A stretch of DNA of 64,000 bases from Mycolicibacterium frederiksbergense (lineage in GTDB: Bacteria > Actinomycetota > Actinomycetes > Mycobacteriales > Mycobacteriaceae): positions 1 to 64,000 of the forward strand of contig NZ_JARXVE010000006.1 of assembly GCF_029893345.1 (NCBI RefSeq), in the 5' to 3' direction. Shown in pieces: positions 24,419 to 33,412 of the stretch. Every line of letters starts with the position of its first letter. Positions within the stretch are counted from its first letter, which is position 1. The translations under genes and the position numbers were made by a program. Below the pieces are notes generated by a model that was not told the DNA's origin, made no database searches, and saw only the letters and a list, made by a program, of their open reading frames with translations.

Positions 24419-25671
24419 GTACCGGCGTGAGGACTCGCGAAGCCGTCATCTGTGAACCGGTCCGTACCCCGATCGGCCGTTACGGCGGCATGTTTCAGTC
24501 CTTGACCGCGGTCGAACTCGGGGTCACCGCGCTGAAGGGACTGCTGGATCGCACCGGAGTCCCCGTCGAGGCGATAGACGACGTGATCCTGGGGCACTGC
24601 TATCCGAACAGCGAGGCCCCGGCGATCGGTCGGGTGGTGGCACTCGACGCGGGCCTGCCGGTGACGGTTCCCGGCATGCAGGTCGACCGCCGCTGCGGTT
24701 CGGGGTTGCAGGCGGTGATTCAGGGTTGTCTGCAGGTGCGCAGCGGCGACAACGACTTGGTGGTGGCCGGCGGCACGGAGAGCATGAGCAATGTTGCGTT
24801 CTACTCCACCGACATGCGTTGGGGCGGCGCCCGCAATGGCGTTCAGATGCACGACGGCCTGGCGCGCGGCCGGACCACCGCGGGCGGGCAGCACTACCCG
24901 GTGCCGGGTGGAATGCTGGAGACCGCGGAGAATCTGCGTCGCGAATACGGCATCACCCGAGCCGAACAGGATGAGCTTGCGGTGCGCTCGCATCAGCGTG
25001 CGGTGGCCGCCCAGCGCGAAGGTGTTCTGGCCGAAGAGATCATCCCCGTGACGGTGCGTGACCGCAAGGGCGCTGCGGACGCGAGGAGCAAAGATGGCCT
25101 GAGCGTGATCGACACCGATGAGCATCCGCGTGCGGATACCACCGTCGAATCGTTGGCCAAGCTCAAACCCGTTCTGCTCAAGCAAGATCCGGACGCAACC
25201 GTGACCGCGGGCAACTCCAGCGGCCAGAACGATGCGGCGTCGATGTGCATCGTCACGACACCGCAGAAGGCTGCCGAACTCGGCCTGAACCCGCTGGTCC
25301 GGCTGGTGTCGTGGGGCGCGGCCGGGGTTGCGCCCAGCATCATGGGCATCGGCCCGGTCCCGGCCACCGCAGTGGCACTGGCCAAGGCCGACCTGCAGCT
25401 CAGCGATATCGACCTGATCGAGCTCAACGAGGCGTTCGCCGCGCAGGCGCTGGCGGTGATGCGGGAGTGGAAGTTCGGTGCAGCCGATCAAGAGCGCACC
25501 AACGTACGGGGATCCGGGATCTCGTTGGGGCACCCGGTCGGGGCGACGGGCGGCCGGATGCTGGCAACCCTGGCCCGGGAACTGACCCGGAGGCAGGCCC
25601 GCTACGGGCTGGAAACCATGTGCATCGGCGGCGGACAGGGTCTCGCTGCCGTGTTCGAAAGGGTGTCATGA
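24415..25671 (+). CDS. Acetyl-CoA acetyltransferase / 3-ketoacyl-CoA thiolase (FadA type)
   Basis: A 418-residue thiolase cleaving 3-ketoacyl-CoA with CoA to acetyl- (or propionyl-) CoA and a shortened acyl-CoA. All catalytic elements are visible: nucleophile Cys in VDRRCGSGLQA (near residue 90), His in SLGHPVGATGGRM, and second Cys in MCIGGGQG. NEAFAAQAL is also intact. It overlaps both FabG upstream and FadE downstream by the four bases ATGA, so the three enzymes form one pathway module. Confidence 0.9.
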   Translation: MSTGVRTREAVICEPVRTPIGRYGGMFQSLTAVELGVTALKGLLDRTGVPVEAIDDVILGHCYPNSEAPAIGRVVALDAGLPVTVPGMQVDRRCGSGLQAVIQGCLQVRSGDNDLVVAGGTESMSNVAFYSTDMRWGGARNGVQMHDGLARGRTTAGGQHYPVPGGMLETAENLRREYGITRAEQDELAVRSHQRAVAAQREGVLAEEIIPVTVRDRKGAADARSKDGLSVIDTDEHPRADTTVESLAKLKPVLLKQDPDATVTAGNSSGQNDAASMCIVTTPQKAAELGLNPLVRLVSWGAAGVAPSIMGIGPVPATAVALAKADLQLSDIDLIELNEAFAAQALAVMREWKFGAADQERTNVRGSGISLGHPVGATGGRMLATLARELTRRQARYGLETMCIGGGQGLAAVFERVS

Positions 25672-26861
25672 CCAGACTCGCTCAGACTCTGGGGCTCACC
25701 GAGTTCCAGACCGAGATCGTCTCGACCGTACGGCAATTCGTCGACAAGGAAGTCATTCCGACAGCCCAGGAGCTGGAACACTCCGACACCTATCCGCAGG
25801 CCATCGTCGACCAGATGAAGGACATGGGCCTGTTCGGCCTGATGATCCCCGAGGAGTACGGCGGCCTCGGCGAGTCCCTGCTCACCTACGCGTTGTGCGT
25901 GGAGGAACTCGCCCGCGGGTGGATGAGCGTGTCCGGGGTGATCAACACCCACTTCATCGTCGCTTACATGATTCGTCAGCACGGCACCGACGCTCAGAAG
26001 CAGAAGTTCCTGCCGCGCATGGCGACTGGAGAGACACGCGGGGCGTTCTCGATGTCGGAGCCCGAGTTGGGCTCGGATGTGGCGGCCATCCGTACCCGGG
26101 CCACCAACAACGGCGACGGGACCTACACGATCAACGGCCAGAAGATGTGGCTCACCAACGGGGGCAGCTCAACGCTGGTCGCCGCGCTGGTGCGCACCGA
26201 CGAAGGTGCCGACAAGCCGCATCGCAACCTGACCGCCTTCCTGGTGGAGAAGCCGACCGGATTCGGCGAAGTGGTTCCAGGACTGACCATTCCGGGCAAG
26301 CTGGACAAGCTCGGCTACAAGGGCATCGACACCACGGAGTTGATCTTCGACGGTTACCGCGCCAGCGCCGAGGACATCCTCGGCGGCGTCACCGGTCAGG
26401 GTTTCTTCCAGATGATGGACGGCGTCGAGGTGGGCCGGGTCAATGTGTCGGCGCGCGCCTGCGGTGTGGGGATCCGGGCGTTCGAGCTGGCGGTGCGTTA
26501 TGCGCAGCAGCGCGAAACCTTCGGCAAGCCGATCGCCGAGCATCAGGCGGTGGCATTCCAATTGGCCGAGATGGCAACCAAAGTCGAGGCTGCGCATCTG
26601 ATGATGGTCAACGCGGCGCGTCTGAAGGACTCCGGCGAGCGCAACGATGTCGCCGCGGGCATGGCCAAATACCTGGCCAGTGAATTCTGCTCGGAGGTCA
26701 CCCAGCAGAGCTTCCGGATTCATGGTGGCTACGGCTACTCCAAGGAGTACGAGATCGAGCGATTGATGCGTGACGCACCGTTCTTGCTCATCGGTGAAGG
26801 CACCAGCGAGATCCAGAAGAACATCATCAGCAAGCGGCTGCTGTCGGACTACCGGGTCTGA
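25668..26861 (+). CDS. Acyl-CoA dehydrogenase (FadE family)
   Basis: A 397-residue dehydrogenase starting at ATG 25668, which overlaps the thiolase stop; the longer open frame upstream is a shadow. SMSEPELGSDVAAIRTRA, MWLTNGGSS, RETFGKPIAEHQAVAFQLAE and FRIHGGYGYSKEYEIERLMR give the family; GEGTSEIQKNIISKRL retains the catalytic Glu. It should act as a homotetramer on the same acyl-CoA handled by the preceding FabG and FadA. A GntR gene follows three bases after the stop. Confidence 0.9.
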   Translation: MTRLAQTLGLTEFQTEIVSTVRQFVDKEVIPTAQELEHSDTYPQAIVDQMKDMGLFGLMIPEEYGGLGESLLTYALCVEELARGWMSVSGVINTHFIVAYMIRQHGTDAQKQKFLPRMATGETRGAFSMSEPELGSDVAAIRTRATNNGDGTYTINGQKMWLTNGGSSTLVAALVRTDEGADKPHRNLTAFLVEKPTGFGEVVPGLTIPGKLDKLGYKGIDTTELIFDGYRASAEDILGGVTGQGFFQMMDGVEVGRVNVSARACGVGIRAFELAVRYAQQRETFGKPIAEHQAVAFQLAEMATKVEAAHLMMVNAARLKDSGERNDVAAGMAKYLASEFCSEVTQQSFRIHGGYGYSKEYEIERLMRDAPFLLIGEGTSEIQKNIISKRLLSDYRV

Positions 26862-26864
26862 GCT

Positions 26865-27533
26865 GTGACTGTTCCGGATTCCGCGCAGCGGCCGCAACTT
26901 GCCAGTGATGTGGCCCGACTGACCCGTCGGCGAATCTTCGACGGCACCTATCCGGCCGGGAAGTACATTCGTCTGGAAGGCCTGGCAGCCGAGTTGGGGA
27001 TCAGCGTGACGCCGGTGCGTGAGGCATTGTTCGGGCTGCAAACCGAGGGGTTGCTGACCCAGCAACCGCGTCGGGGTTTTCTGGTGCTGCCGGTCACTCG
27101 CCGTGACATCGACGATGTGGCGGGGGTGCAGGCCCACATCGGCGGGCAGTTGGCGGCACGCGCAGCGGGTGAGATCACCGACAGTCAACTGGCCGAACTT
27201 GAGCGCATTCAGCAGCAGCTCGAAGTTGCTTATGCGCAGGGTGATCACGAGGCAGCGGTCAGGTACAACCACGAGTTCCACCGTGGCATCAACCGAGTGG
27301 CCGAATCGCCGAAACTCGCGCAGCTGATGTCCCAGATCACGCGGTACGCATTGGAATCGGTTTACCCGACCGTCGAGGGCTGGCCCGAGCAGTCCACCCA
27401 CGATCATCGCCGGGTGCTGGCCGCATTGAAGGAGCGCGACGCCGAGTTGGCCTGTGCCGCCATGGCCGAGCATCTGTGCGCGGCATCGAAACCCCTCATC
27501 GAGCATCTGGCCCGGCTGGGCGTGCTCGGGTAG
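26865..27533 (+). CDS. GntR-family regulator with FCD (FadR-type) effector domain
   Basis: A 222-residue regulator: winged HTH at about 12-80 (RRRIFDGTYPAGKYIRLEGLA, SVTPVREALFGLQTEGLL, QPRRGFLVLPV) followed by an all-helical FCD domain (about 90-215) with the metal/ligand-binding histidines, including HEFHRGINRVA and THDHRRVLAAL. The wing is complete, in contrast to the GntR protein at 35140. It is the last gene of the FabG-FadA-FadE operon and probably senses an intermediate and represses this operon and the divergent one, perhaps through the repeats at 23588-23623. Confidence 0.85.
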   Translation: MTVPDSAQRPQLASDVARLTRRRIFDGTYPAGKYIRLEGLAAELGISVTPVREALFGLQTEGLLTQQPRRGFLVLPVTRRDIDDVAGVQAHIGGQLAARAAGEITDSQLAELERIQQQLEVAYAQGDHEAAVRYNHEFHRGINRVAESPKLAQLMSQITRYALESVYPTVEGWPEQSTHDHRRVLAALKERDAELACAAMAEHLCAASKPLIEHLARLGVLG

Positions 27534-27550
27534 GGACGACATCAGAGCCC

Positions 27551-27610
27551 GCGAGCAGACGCAGACTCGCACATTTCGGTACCGAAATGTGCGAGTCTGC
27601 GTCTGCTCGC
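27551..27610. repeat. Perfect 60-bp palindrome
   Basis: Each 30-base arm is the exact reverse complement of the other, with the centre between 27580 and 27581 (GGT|ACC). The outer ends read GCGAGCAGACG and CGTCTGCTCGC. It lies between the GntR stop and the CoA-transferase start, on the same transcript direction, and would form a very stable hairpin or cruciform. The same outer ends occur at 48491-48550, so it is one member of a dispersed palindromic repeat family. It may act as a terminator or mRNA-stabilising element. Confidence 0.9.
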
Positions 27611-27628
27611 CGAGAGAAGGGTGGGGCA

Positions 27629-28816
27629 ATGGCAGGTGTGCTCGACGGGATACGGGTACTCGACTACGGCCGGTTCATCGCAGCACCGTGGTGCAGCGCG
27701 ATCCTCGCCGATATGGGTGCCGATGTGCTGCGCGTGGAAAAGCGGGAAGGCGGCGAGGATCGCTGGGTGCAGGCCGTCACCGCGGGCGGCGAAGGCGGCA
27801 CCTTCCTGCAGTGCAATCGGAACAAGCGTTCGCTGACCCTGGACTCCACCACGGCCGAGGGCGCTGAGATCACCCGGCGGTTGGTGGCGCGTGCCGACAT
27901 CGTGATCGCCAACATGCCGCTCGCCGGGATGCGGGCCAGCGGGCTGGACTACGAGACGCTCAGGGCGGTCAAGCCCGACATCATTCTGGCCAGTGCCACC
28001 GCATACGGCGAGGGCGGCCCGTACAGCGAGAAGATCGGTTTCGACGGCGCCGGTCAAGTCATGTCGGGTGCGGTGTACCGGCAGGGCCTGCCGGACCAGC
28101 CGATCCGTACCGTGGTGCCCTACGCGGACTTCGGGACTGCACTCACCTTGGCGATCGGCGTGATGATGGCGTTGTATCACCGGGACCGGACCGGCGAAGG
28201 CCAGCATGTGGAGGGGGCGTTGCTGCCCACCGCGCTGATGCTGTCCAATGCGTTCCTGATCGAGCGGGAACTGCTGCAGACGGACAAGCCGAGAATGGGC
28301 AACCGGGGTGCATCGGTCGCGCCGTGCGACCTGTACCGCACCGCCGACGACCAGTGGGTGCTGTTGCAGGTGGCCGGTCAGCCGATGTTCAAACGCTGGT
28401 GCCGTCTGGTCGGCCGCGAAGAACTGTTCGACGATCCACGTTTCGGCAATGACGACCTGCGCTGGGAGAACGGCGACGTTCTCAACGACATCATGGCTGC
28501 GTGGTGTGCCGACAAGACCAAGACCCACGTGCTGGAACTGCTGGAGGAGGCGAAAATGCCAGCGGCTCCGTTACATTCGACACAGGACGTGCTCGATGAC
28601 CCGCATGTCCAGGCGATGGGATACCTGCAGCGGGTCGCCTTCCCGGGGGCGTCCCGGGATGTGCCGATCGTCGATACCCCGTTCCGGATGTCGGCGACGC
28701 CGGGCACCATCCGGCGCCGGGCGCCGTTACTGGGTGAGCACACCGACGAGGTGCTGGCCGAGATCGGGTACGGCGCAACGCAGATCGCCGACCTGCGGGC
28801 GAACTGCATCGTGTGA
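27629..28816 (+). CDS. CoA transferase family III (CaiB/BaiF type)
   Basis: A 395-residue class III CoA transferase that moves CoA between acyl donors and acceptors, or racemises 2-methylacyl-CoA in related enzymes. GIRVLDYGRFIAAPWCSAIL, LADMGADVLRVEKREGGEDR and the NRNKRSLTLD loop are typical. The catalytic aspartate is expected near residue 165 (PYADFGTALTLAIGVM). Start ATG 27629 with AGAAGG upstream; the longer frame runs through the palindrome. It could activate a substrate by exchange with succinyl-CoA or another acyl-CoA from the neighbouring operon. Ends 8 bp from a convergent gene. Confidence 0.87.
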   Translation: MAGVLDGIRVLDYGRFIAAPWCSAILADMGADVLRVEKREGGEDRWVQAVTAGGEGGTFLQCNRNKRSLTLDSTTAEGAEITRRLVARADIVIANMPLAGMRASGLDYETLRAVKPDIILASATAYGEGGPYSEKIGFDGAGQVMSGAVYRQGLPDQPIRTVVPYADFGTALTLAIGVMMALYHRDRTGEGQHVEGALLPTALMLSNAFLIERELLQTDKPRMGNRGASVAPCDLYRTADDQWVLLQVAGQPMFKRWCRLVGREELFDDPRFGNDDLRWENGDVLNDIMAAWCADKTKTHVLELLEEAKMPAAPLHSTQDVLDDPHVQAMGYLQRVAFPGASRDVPIVDTPFRMSATPGTIRRRAPLLGEHTDEVLAEIGYGATQIADLRANCIV

Positions 28817-28824
28817 TGTAGCGG

Positions 28825-29652
28825 TCACAGCGGCTCGGCGATCGATTGCAGGGCGGCGAGCTGATCGCAGAAATGTTCGGCGTTGGCGGCCTGAACCGTG
28901 CAGTTGGCGATGGTGGCGCCGACATCGCGGAGCCGTTCCAGGCGCCGTCGGGACGCGGTGGGGTCACCGAGTGGGTCCAGCGCCGCACCCGGAGACAGCA
29001 CGATATCGAAGTCGGCGGGCGGGCGGTGTTGGGCGAGAAACTCCGCGATCGCCTCGTGGGACAGACCGAACGGCACCCATCCGGTGCCGAGATCGACTGC
29101 CCGGCGCAGCGACCGCTTCGTACGGCCACCCACCCAGAGCGGGAGATCGGTTGTGGTGGCGTGGGGTTCGATGACGAATCCGTCGACCACCGGCCGACCC
29201 CAGGCGGCCCGAAGCGACGAGATGGCCCGGTCGGCCGCCACGCCCCGATCGGTCCACTCGGCGCCCAGCAGGTCGAATTCCTCAGTCAACGAACCGACGC
29301 CGACGCCGACGATCACCCGGCCACCGCTGAGCCGGTCGAGAGTTCCGTAGCTCTTGGCCAGCTGCACGGGATGGTGATAGCCGATCACCAGCACCGTGGT
29401 GGCCAGCCGGATGCGGCGGGTCCGCGCGGCCAGGAAAGACAGCGTGGCCAGTGGATCCCAGTACACCGTCCCGCGGTCCGCGGCCGCGGTGGCCGGTATG
29501 CCGACGTGCTCGGCGCAGGTGAGGTGGTGAAACCCCAAGCGGTCCGCGGCCTCTGCCACCAACGCGAGCTCATCGGGGCCGGCGGTGGCCTCCCACGATG
29601 AGGCCACGCCGGGCTGTTGCATGACGATGGGGGTGGACAGGCCGAGCCTCAC
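28825..29652 (-). CDS. LLM-class (probably F420-dependent) oxidoreductase
   Basis: A 275-residue luciferase-like monooxygenase-fold protein. It begins MRLGLSTPIVMQQPG and has LTCAEHVGIPA, TVLVIGYHHPVQLAKSYGTL, SGGRVIVGVGVGSLTEEF and PLWVGGRTKRSL, typical of mycobacterial F420-dependent members. It would transfer hydride to or from a hydrophobic substrate using coenzyme F420 or FMN; which cofactor is not provable here. The GTG start overlaps the stop of the upstream SDR gene by GTGA, so the two are translated together. Confidence 0.83.
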   Translation of the reverse strand: MRLGLSTPIVMQQPGVASSWEATAGPDELALVAEAADRLGFHHLTCAEHVGIPATAAADRGTVYWDPLATLSFLAARTRRIRLATTVLVIGYHHPVQLAKSYGTLDRLSGGRVIVGVGVGSLTEEFDLLGAEWTDRGVAADRAISSLRAAWGRPVVDGFVIEPHATTTDLPLWVGGRTKRSLRRAVDLGTGWVPFGLSHEAIAEFLAQHRPPADFDIVLSPGAALDPLGDPTASRRRLERLRDVGATIANCTVQAANAEHFCDQLAALQSIAEPL

Positions 29653-30491
29653 CGCGCAGACTCCTCCGCGCCCCCGATCAAGCGGGCCATCATCTGGTCG
29701 GTCCGCAAGATGGTCTCGGCCCGATCGGGGTTACTGTGCGCCAGAGCCACTTTCGCATGTTTCGAGATGACGTGGACGGGACCGTTGCCGAGCGCGGCCA
29801 GCCCTTCGCGGGCCACGTCGTCGGGCTCGGACACCGCCATACCCGGAATGTCGAAGTTCAGGCCGACCCGCTGCATCGCCGGTGTGCGGGTAACCCCGAG
29901 GACCAGCTCCAGGACGTCGACGCCGCCGTCCCGGAGCTCCAGCCACAGCCCCTCGGCGAAAATCCTGCCGAATGCCTTGACCCCGCCGTAGACGGTGTGC
30001 CGTTTCGAACCGAGGTATCCGGCCACCGACCCCACCAGCAGGATGCCGCCGTGTCCGCGTGCCCGCATCAACCCGCCGAACTGGTGTACCAAGGCCATCG
30101 GTGTGCGGATGTTCAGGTCGATCACGCGCTGGAATGCGTCAAGGTCGCCGTCGAGAAACTGCTCGCTGTGGGTGTTGGCTCCGGCATTGTGAACCAGCAG
30201 GCCCACCTCGACGTCCGAGACCGCGCGGGCGACGGCCGCCGCGGCCGAGGGCTCCGATAGATCGGCCGACAGGACCCGGACTTCGACACCGTGCGCTCGG
30301 CACAGCTCCGCGGTCTTATCCAGCGGTTGTTGCTTGCGCGCGACGAGCAGCAGGTGAATTCCGGCCTCGGCCAACTGGAGTGCGAACGACCTGCCGACGC
30401 CTTCCGAGCCTCCGGTGATGACGGCCCACGGGCCGTACTTCTGCCGGTCGAAGGTCCCGGCGTCGGGCGGGTTCTGTTCTGCGCTCACCAC
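29649..30491 (-). CDS. Short-chain dehydrogenase/reductase
   Basis: A 280-residue classical SDR: VITGGSEGVGRSFALQLA is the glycine motif, VHNAGANTHS the NAG motif, and GSVAGYLGSKRHTVYGGVKAFG carries the catalytic Ser, Tyr and Lys. It resembles the mycobacterial ketoreductases that act on long-chain or steroid-like substrates. It starts at one of two consecutive GTG codons (30491 or 30488), is first gene of an SDR-LLM pair, and is divergent from a TetR gene across an 18-bp palindrome, which is the likely control point. Confidence 0.83.
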   Translation of the reverse strand: MVSAEQNPPDAGTFDRQKYGPWAVITGGSEGVGRSFALQLAEAGIHLLLVARKQQPLDKTAELCRAHGVEVRVLSADLSEPSAAAAVARAVSDVEVGLLVHNAGANTHSEQFLDGDLDAFQRVIDLNIRTPMALVHQFGGLMRARGHGGILLVGSVAGYLGSKRHTVYGGVKAFGRIFAEGLWLELRDGGVDVLELVLGVTRTPAMQRVGLNFDIPGMAVSEPDDVAREGLAALGNGPVHVISKHAKVALAHSNPDRAETILRTDQMMARLIGGAEESAR

Positions 30492-30519
30492 GCCGTTCTA
30501 TCATGGCCGTCGGCCAATT

Positions 30520-30537
30520 ACTAGAATCAATTCTAGT
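30520..30537. promoter_or_regulatory. Perfect palindromic operator ACTAGAAT-CA-ATTCTAGT
   Basis: Two exact 8-bp arms around CA, 20 bp before the TetR start and 29 bp before the divergent SDR start. It resembles the KstR site type (TAGAAC-NN-GTTCTA) with C/G replaced by T/A at the inner arm position. The position strongly suggests it is the operator of the adjacent TetR protein, controlling both directions. Confidence 0.7.
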
Positions 30538-30557
30538 TTTGTGAGGAGTCATCGACC

Positions 30558-31151
30558 ATGCCGCGTATCGGAACGCCACGGGAGCCGGGCCAGGCCTCGA
30601 CGCCCCGTCAGTTGGCCCGCAACGCCGCGATCCTGCGATCGGCGGCTCGGTTGGGTGCGTTGCACGGGCTGGAACACGTCCAGATCTCCGATATCGCCGC
30701 TGACGCCGGCGTCGCGCTCGGCACGCTGTACCGGTATTACCCGTCCAAGCATCACCTGTTCGCGGCGCTGCTCACCTCCTCGATATGGGCGATCCCCGAA
30801 CCCGTTCAGCGGCCCGGCGACCGCGCGGCGGCCGTCAGCGACTATCTGGGTGAGGCCACCGAGCGGCTGCTCGCTCAACCCCTGCTGGCCCGGGCGATGA
30901 TGGTGTCCGTCAACGCCGTTCGGACTTCAAGTGACGCCGCCGCGGATCTGTCGACGCGGCAGCGAATTCTGGCGATCGCGGGGATTACCGAACCCACCGA
31001 TGAAGATCAGCGACTGGCCCGCCTGGTCGAGCAGTGCACCTACGGCATCCTGACCTGGGCGGCGGCCGGTCAGCTCGATGCGGCTACTGCCGTATCGGAT
31101 GTACGGCACGCATGCGACCTGCTGCTGGCGCCGTGGCGCGGGCAGGGCTGA
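30558..31151 (+). CDS. TetR-family regulator (KstR-like HTH)
   Basis: A 197-residue TetR protein. Its HTH (AAILRSAARLGALHGLEHVQ, then ISDIAADAGVALGTLYRYYP and SKHHLFAALL) resembles KstR, the cholesterol-catabolism repressor, particularly in GTLYRYYPSK; the ligand domain is different. It is divergent from an SDR-LLM operon with a palindrome between them (30520-30537), so it likely represses both itself and that operon. The inducer may be an acyl-CoA, as for KstR, but this is inference. Confidence 0.82.
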   Translation: MPRIGTPREPGQASTPRQLARNAAILRSAARLGALHGLEHVQISDIAADAGVALGTLYRYYPSKHHLFAALLTSSIWAIPEPVQRPGDRAAAVSDYLGEATERLLAQPLLARAMMVSVNAVRTSSDAAADLSTRQRILAIAGITEPTDEDQRLARLVEQCTYGILTWAAAGQLDAATAVSDVRHACDLLLAPWRGQG

Positions 31152-31181
31152 ATGCATCCGTGCAGCAGTTCGGGAACGGTG

Positions 31182-32630
31182 TCAGGCACTGGTCGAGAAG
31201 TACTCCCGTATTGCACCGAGATCGGCCTTGCCCGACGGGGTGCGGGGGATGGTGTCGACAATCGCGATCGCGGTGGGAATCTCGTACCGGGCCAGCCGGC
31301 CCTGCAGATAGTCGGTGAGTTCGGTGGCCGGGGCCGGTGTATGCAACTCGACCATCGCCACCGGTATCTCACCCAGTCGGGCGTCGGGTATGCCGATCAC
31401 GGCGGCTCCGCGCACGGCGGGATGACTTTCCAGCGCGGTGCGAACATCCTCGGGCATCACCTTGAATCCGCCGCGGACGATGGCCTGGTCGGCGCGGCCG
31501 AGAATCCAGACGAACCCGTCGGCGTCGATGCGGGCCAGGTCGGTAGTGCGCAGCCAGTCCGCATCAGCGTCGAACTGGGCGGGCTTGACCTCCAACAAGC
31601 CCGTCTCGTCGGGTTGCAGGGGACGGCCGGTCTCATCGACTACGCGCAGCCGCGCGCCCGGATTGGCCCGTCCCACGCTGCCGCGCTTGTCTTTCCAATA
31701 CTTCTGGTGGTCGGCGAGTGTCCAGCCGGCCACGCCACCGCCGAATTCGGTGGCCGCATACGAGGTCAGTACCGGGATGCCGAACTTCTCGGTGAATGCG
31801 TCGGCGTCGTCGGCCGACAGCGGGGCGGTTCCGGAGGTGACCGCGCGGATACTGGCGAGATCGTCGCGGGTGAGATCGGAGTGCAGCACCATGCGCAGCG
31901 CGGCCGGCACCAGCGATACCGCCCGCGGTTGGTGTTCTCGCACCGCGTCGACCCAGCGCTGGAGATCGAACTTGGGCAGCAGCACGAACGGGCGGGCCTC
32001 GGCGATGCACAACAACACCCGGAACACGCCGCCGACATGCACCAGCGGGGAGTTGACGATTGCCACCCCGCGCCGCAGTTCAGTTGGGGCAGGGGCAGTC
32101 TCGGGATGGCGGCCGATCACGCTGCGGGCCAGCATGTCGTAGCTGAGGTCGACCCGCTTGGGCGGTCCGGTGGTGCCGCTGGTTAACATCCGCACCGCCA
32201 CGCCCGGGCGCCCCGCGTCAGCAGTGGCGTGCTGGGTCGCGCTGATCAGCGGCGCGGTGTCCAGATCGGCGATGGTGATGGTCATTGTCGCGGGGGAGGG
32301 GGTGGCCAGGGCGGCGATATCCTCGGCCAGGCCGATCAGCACCGGCAGTGCCAGGGATTCGATGTCGGCGCGGGTACGTTCGTCGCCACGGGACGGGTTG
32401 ATGACGACGACCGTGCCGCCGGCGGCCAGCACGCCGAGCAGTGCCGCGACATGGACGGGCTGATTGCGCAACATGATCCCAGCCCGGTTGCCTGCAGCGA
32501 GCGCGCCGATGCGCCGCGCCAGTGTTGCGATCTGGCCCCAGGTGAACCACTGCCCGTCGTACTGGATCGCCGGTGCGGCCGGGTCCAGGTCGAGAACCTC
32601 GTCGATGCGCCGCGAAAGCGGATGGGCCAT
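31182..32630 (-). CDS. Class I adenylate-forming enzyme (acyl-CoA ligase, FadD type)
   Basis: A 482-residue acyl-CoA ligase, paralogous to the one at 20036. RMLTSGTTGPPKRVDL is the P-loop, SYAATEFGGG the substrate loop, TTDLARIDADGF and GRADQAIVRGGFKVMPEDV follow, and TPSGKADLGAIRE carries the adenylation lysine. It forms one leftward operon with three crotonase genes (overlaps of 1 and 4 bp, then 23 bp), indicating activation of an acid whose CoA ester is then processed by these hydratases. Substrate unknown. Confidence 0.83.
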   Translation of the reverse strand: MAHPLSRRIDEVLDLDPAAPAIQYDGQWFTWGQIATLARRIGALAAGNRAGIMLRNQPVHVAALLGVLAAGGTVVVINPSRGDERTRADIESLALPVLIGLAEDIAALATPSPATMTITIADLDTAPLISATQHATADAGRPGVAVRMLTSGTTGPPKRVDLSYDMLARSVIGRHPETAPAPTELRRGVAIVNSPLVHVGGVFRVLLCIAEARPFVLLPKFDLQRWVDAVREHQPRAVSLVPAALRMVLHSDLTRDDLASIRAVTSGTAPLSADDADAFTEKFGIPVLTSYAATEFGGGVAGWTLADHQKYWKDKRGSVGRANPGARLRVVDETGRPLQPDETGLLEVKPAQFDADADWLRTTDLARIDADGFVWILGRADQAIVRGGFKVMPEDVRTALESHPAVRGAAVIGIPDARLGEIPVAMVELHTPAPATELTDYLQGRLARYEIPTAIAIVDTIPRTPSGKADLGAIREYFSTSA

Positions 32631-33412
32631 CAGCGGATCCGGGGCGGCGTCTGGGGCAGGGGGCGCTCAGCGAGCTCGGCCTTGGCGATCGGATTGCCCA
32701 GTCGGGTATAGATGAGGCCCTGGTCCATCGCCGCGCGGTAGGGCTTGTCCAGGGACTCCCAGATGGCCTTGACCGTGCCTTGGGTGGCAGTCGGAGGTTT
32801 GGCTGCGATGGTGGCGGCGATCTCGTGCGCCCGGGCCCACAGCTGATCTCTGGCCACCACCTCGGTGACCAGTCCGATCCGCAGCGCGGTCTCGGCTCCG
32901 ACCCGTTCGTCGTTGCCCATCAACGCCATTCGCAGCGTGTCACCGAGACCGACCCGGCGCATCAGGCCGACCGGCTCCAGCGCCGACACCAGTCCGGCGC
33001 TGACGTGCGAGTCGAAGAACGTGGCCTCCTGCGCGCAGATCACCACATCGGCCTCGTTGACGAAGTACAAGGCGCCGGCCGTGCACACGCCCTGCACGGC
33101 GCACACCACCGGCTTCCACATCTTCTGCCACTTCGGGCTGAGCAGTTCGCCGGGATCCTCGTGGTTCCACACGATCTCGGGTTGTTCGTAGCTGGATTTC
33201 ACATCGAGGCCGGCGCTGAACGCGCGATCGCCGGCCGCCCGTAGCACCACGGCGTTGATGTCCTCGTCGGCCTTGATCAGGTGCCAGACCTGGCGCATCT
33301 CCTCGCACATGGTGCGATTGAACGAGTTCAGCGACTCGGGGCGGTTCAGGGTGACCGTAGCAACGCGAGCGGCCCGGTCCAGGTCGAGCAGGATGGTTTC
33401 GAAGTCTGTCAT
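32630..33412 (-). CDS. Enoyl-CoA hydratase/isomerase family protein
   Basis: A 260-residue crotonase-fold protein, starting at ATG 33412 (the longer frame is a shadow). TVTLNRPESLNSFNRTM and DRAFSAGLDVKSSYE form the CoA-binding and first oxyanion part; AVQGVCTAGALYFVNEADVV is the second oxyanion region. One of the usual two catalytic glutamates is hard to place because AGALYFVNEAD lacks the GGG..LA form, so it could be an isomerase, hydrolase or decarboxylase in place of a hydratase. Overlaps the next crotonase by ATGA. Confidence 0.82.
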   Translation of the reverse strand: MTDFETILLDLDRAARVATVTLNRPESLNSFNRTMCEEMRQVWHLIKADEDINAVVLRAAGDRAFSAGLDVKSSYEQPEIVWNHEDPGELLSPKWQKMWKPVVCAVQGVCTAGALYFVNEADVVICAQEATFFDSHVSAGLVSALEPVGLMRRVGLGDTLRMALMGNDERVGAETALRIGLVTEVVARDQLWARAHEIAATIAAKPPTATQGTVKAIWESLDKPYRAAMDQGLIYTRLGNPIAKAELAERPLPQTPPRIR

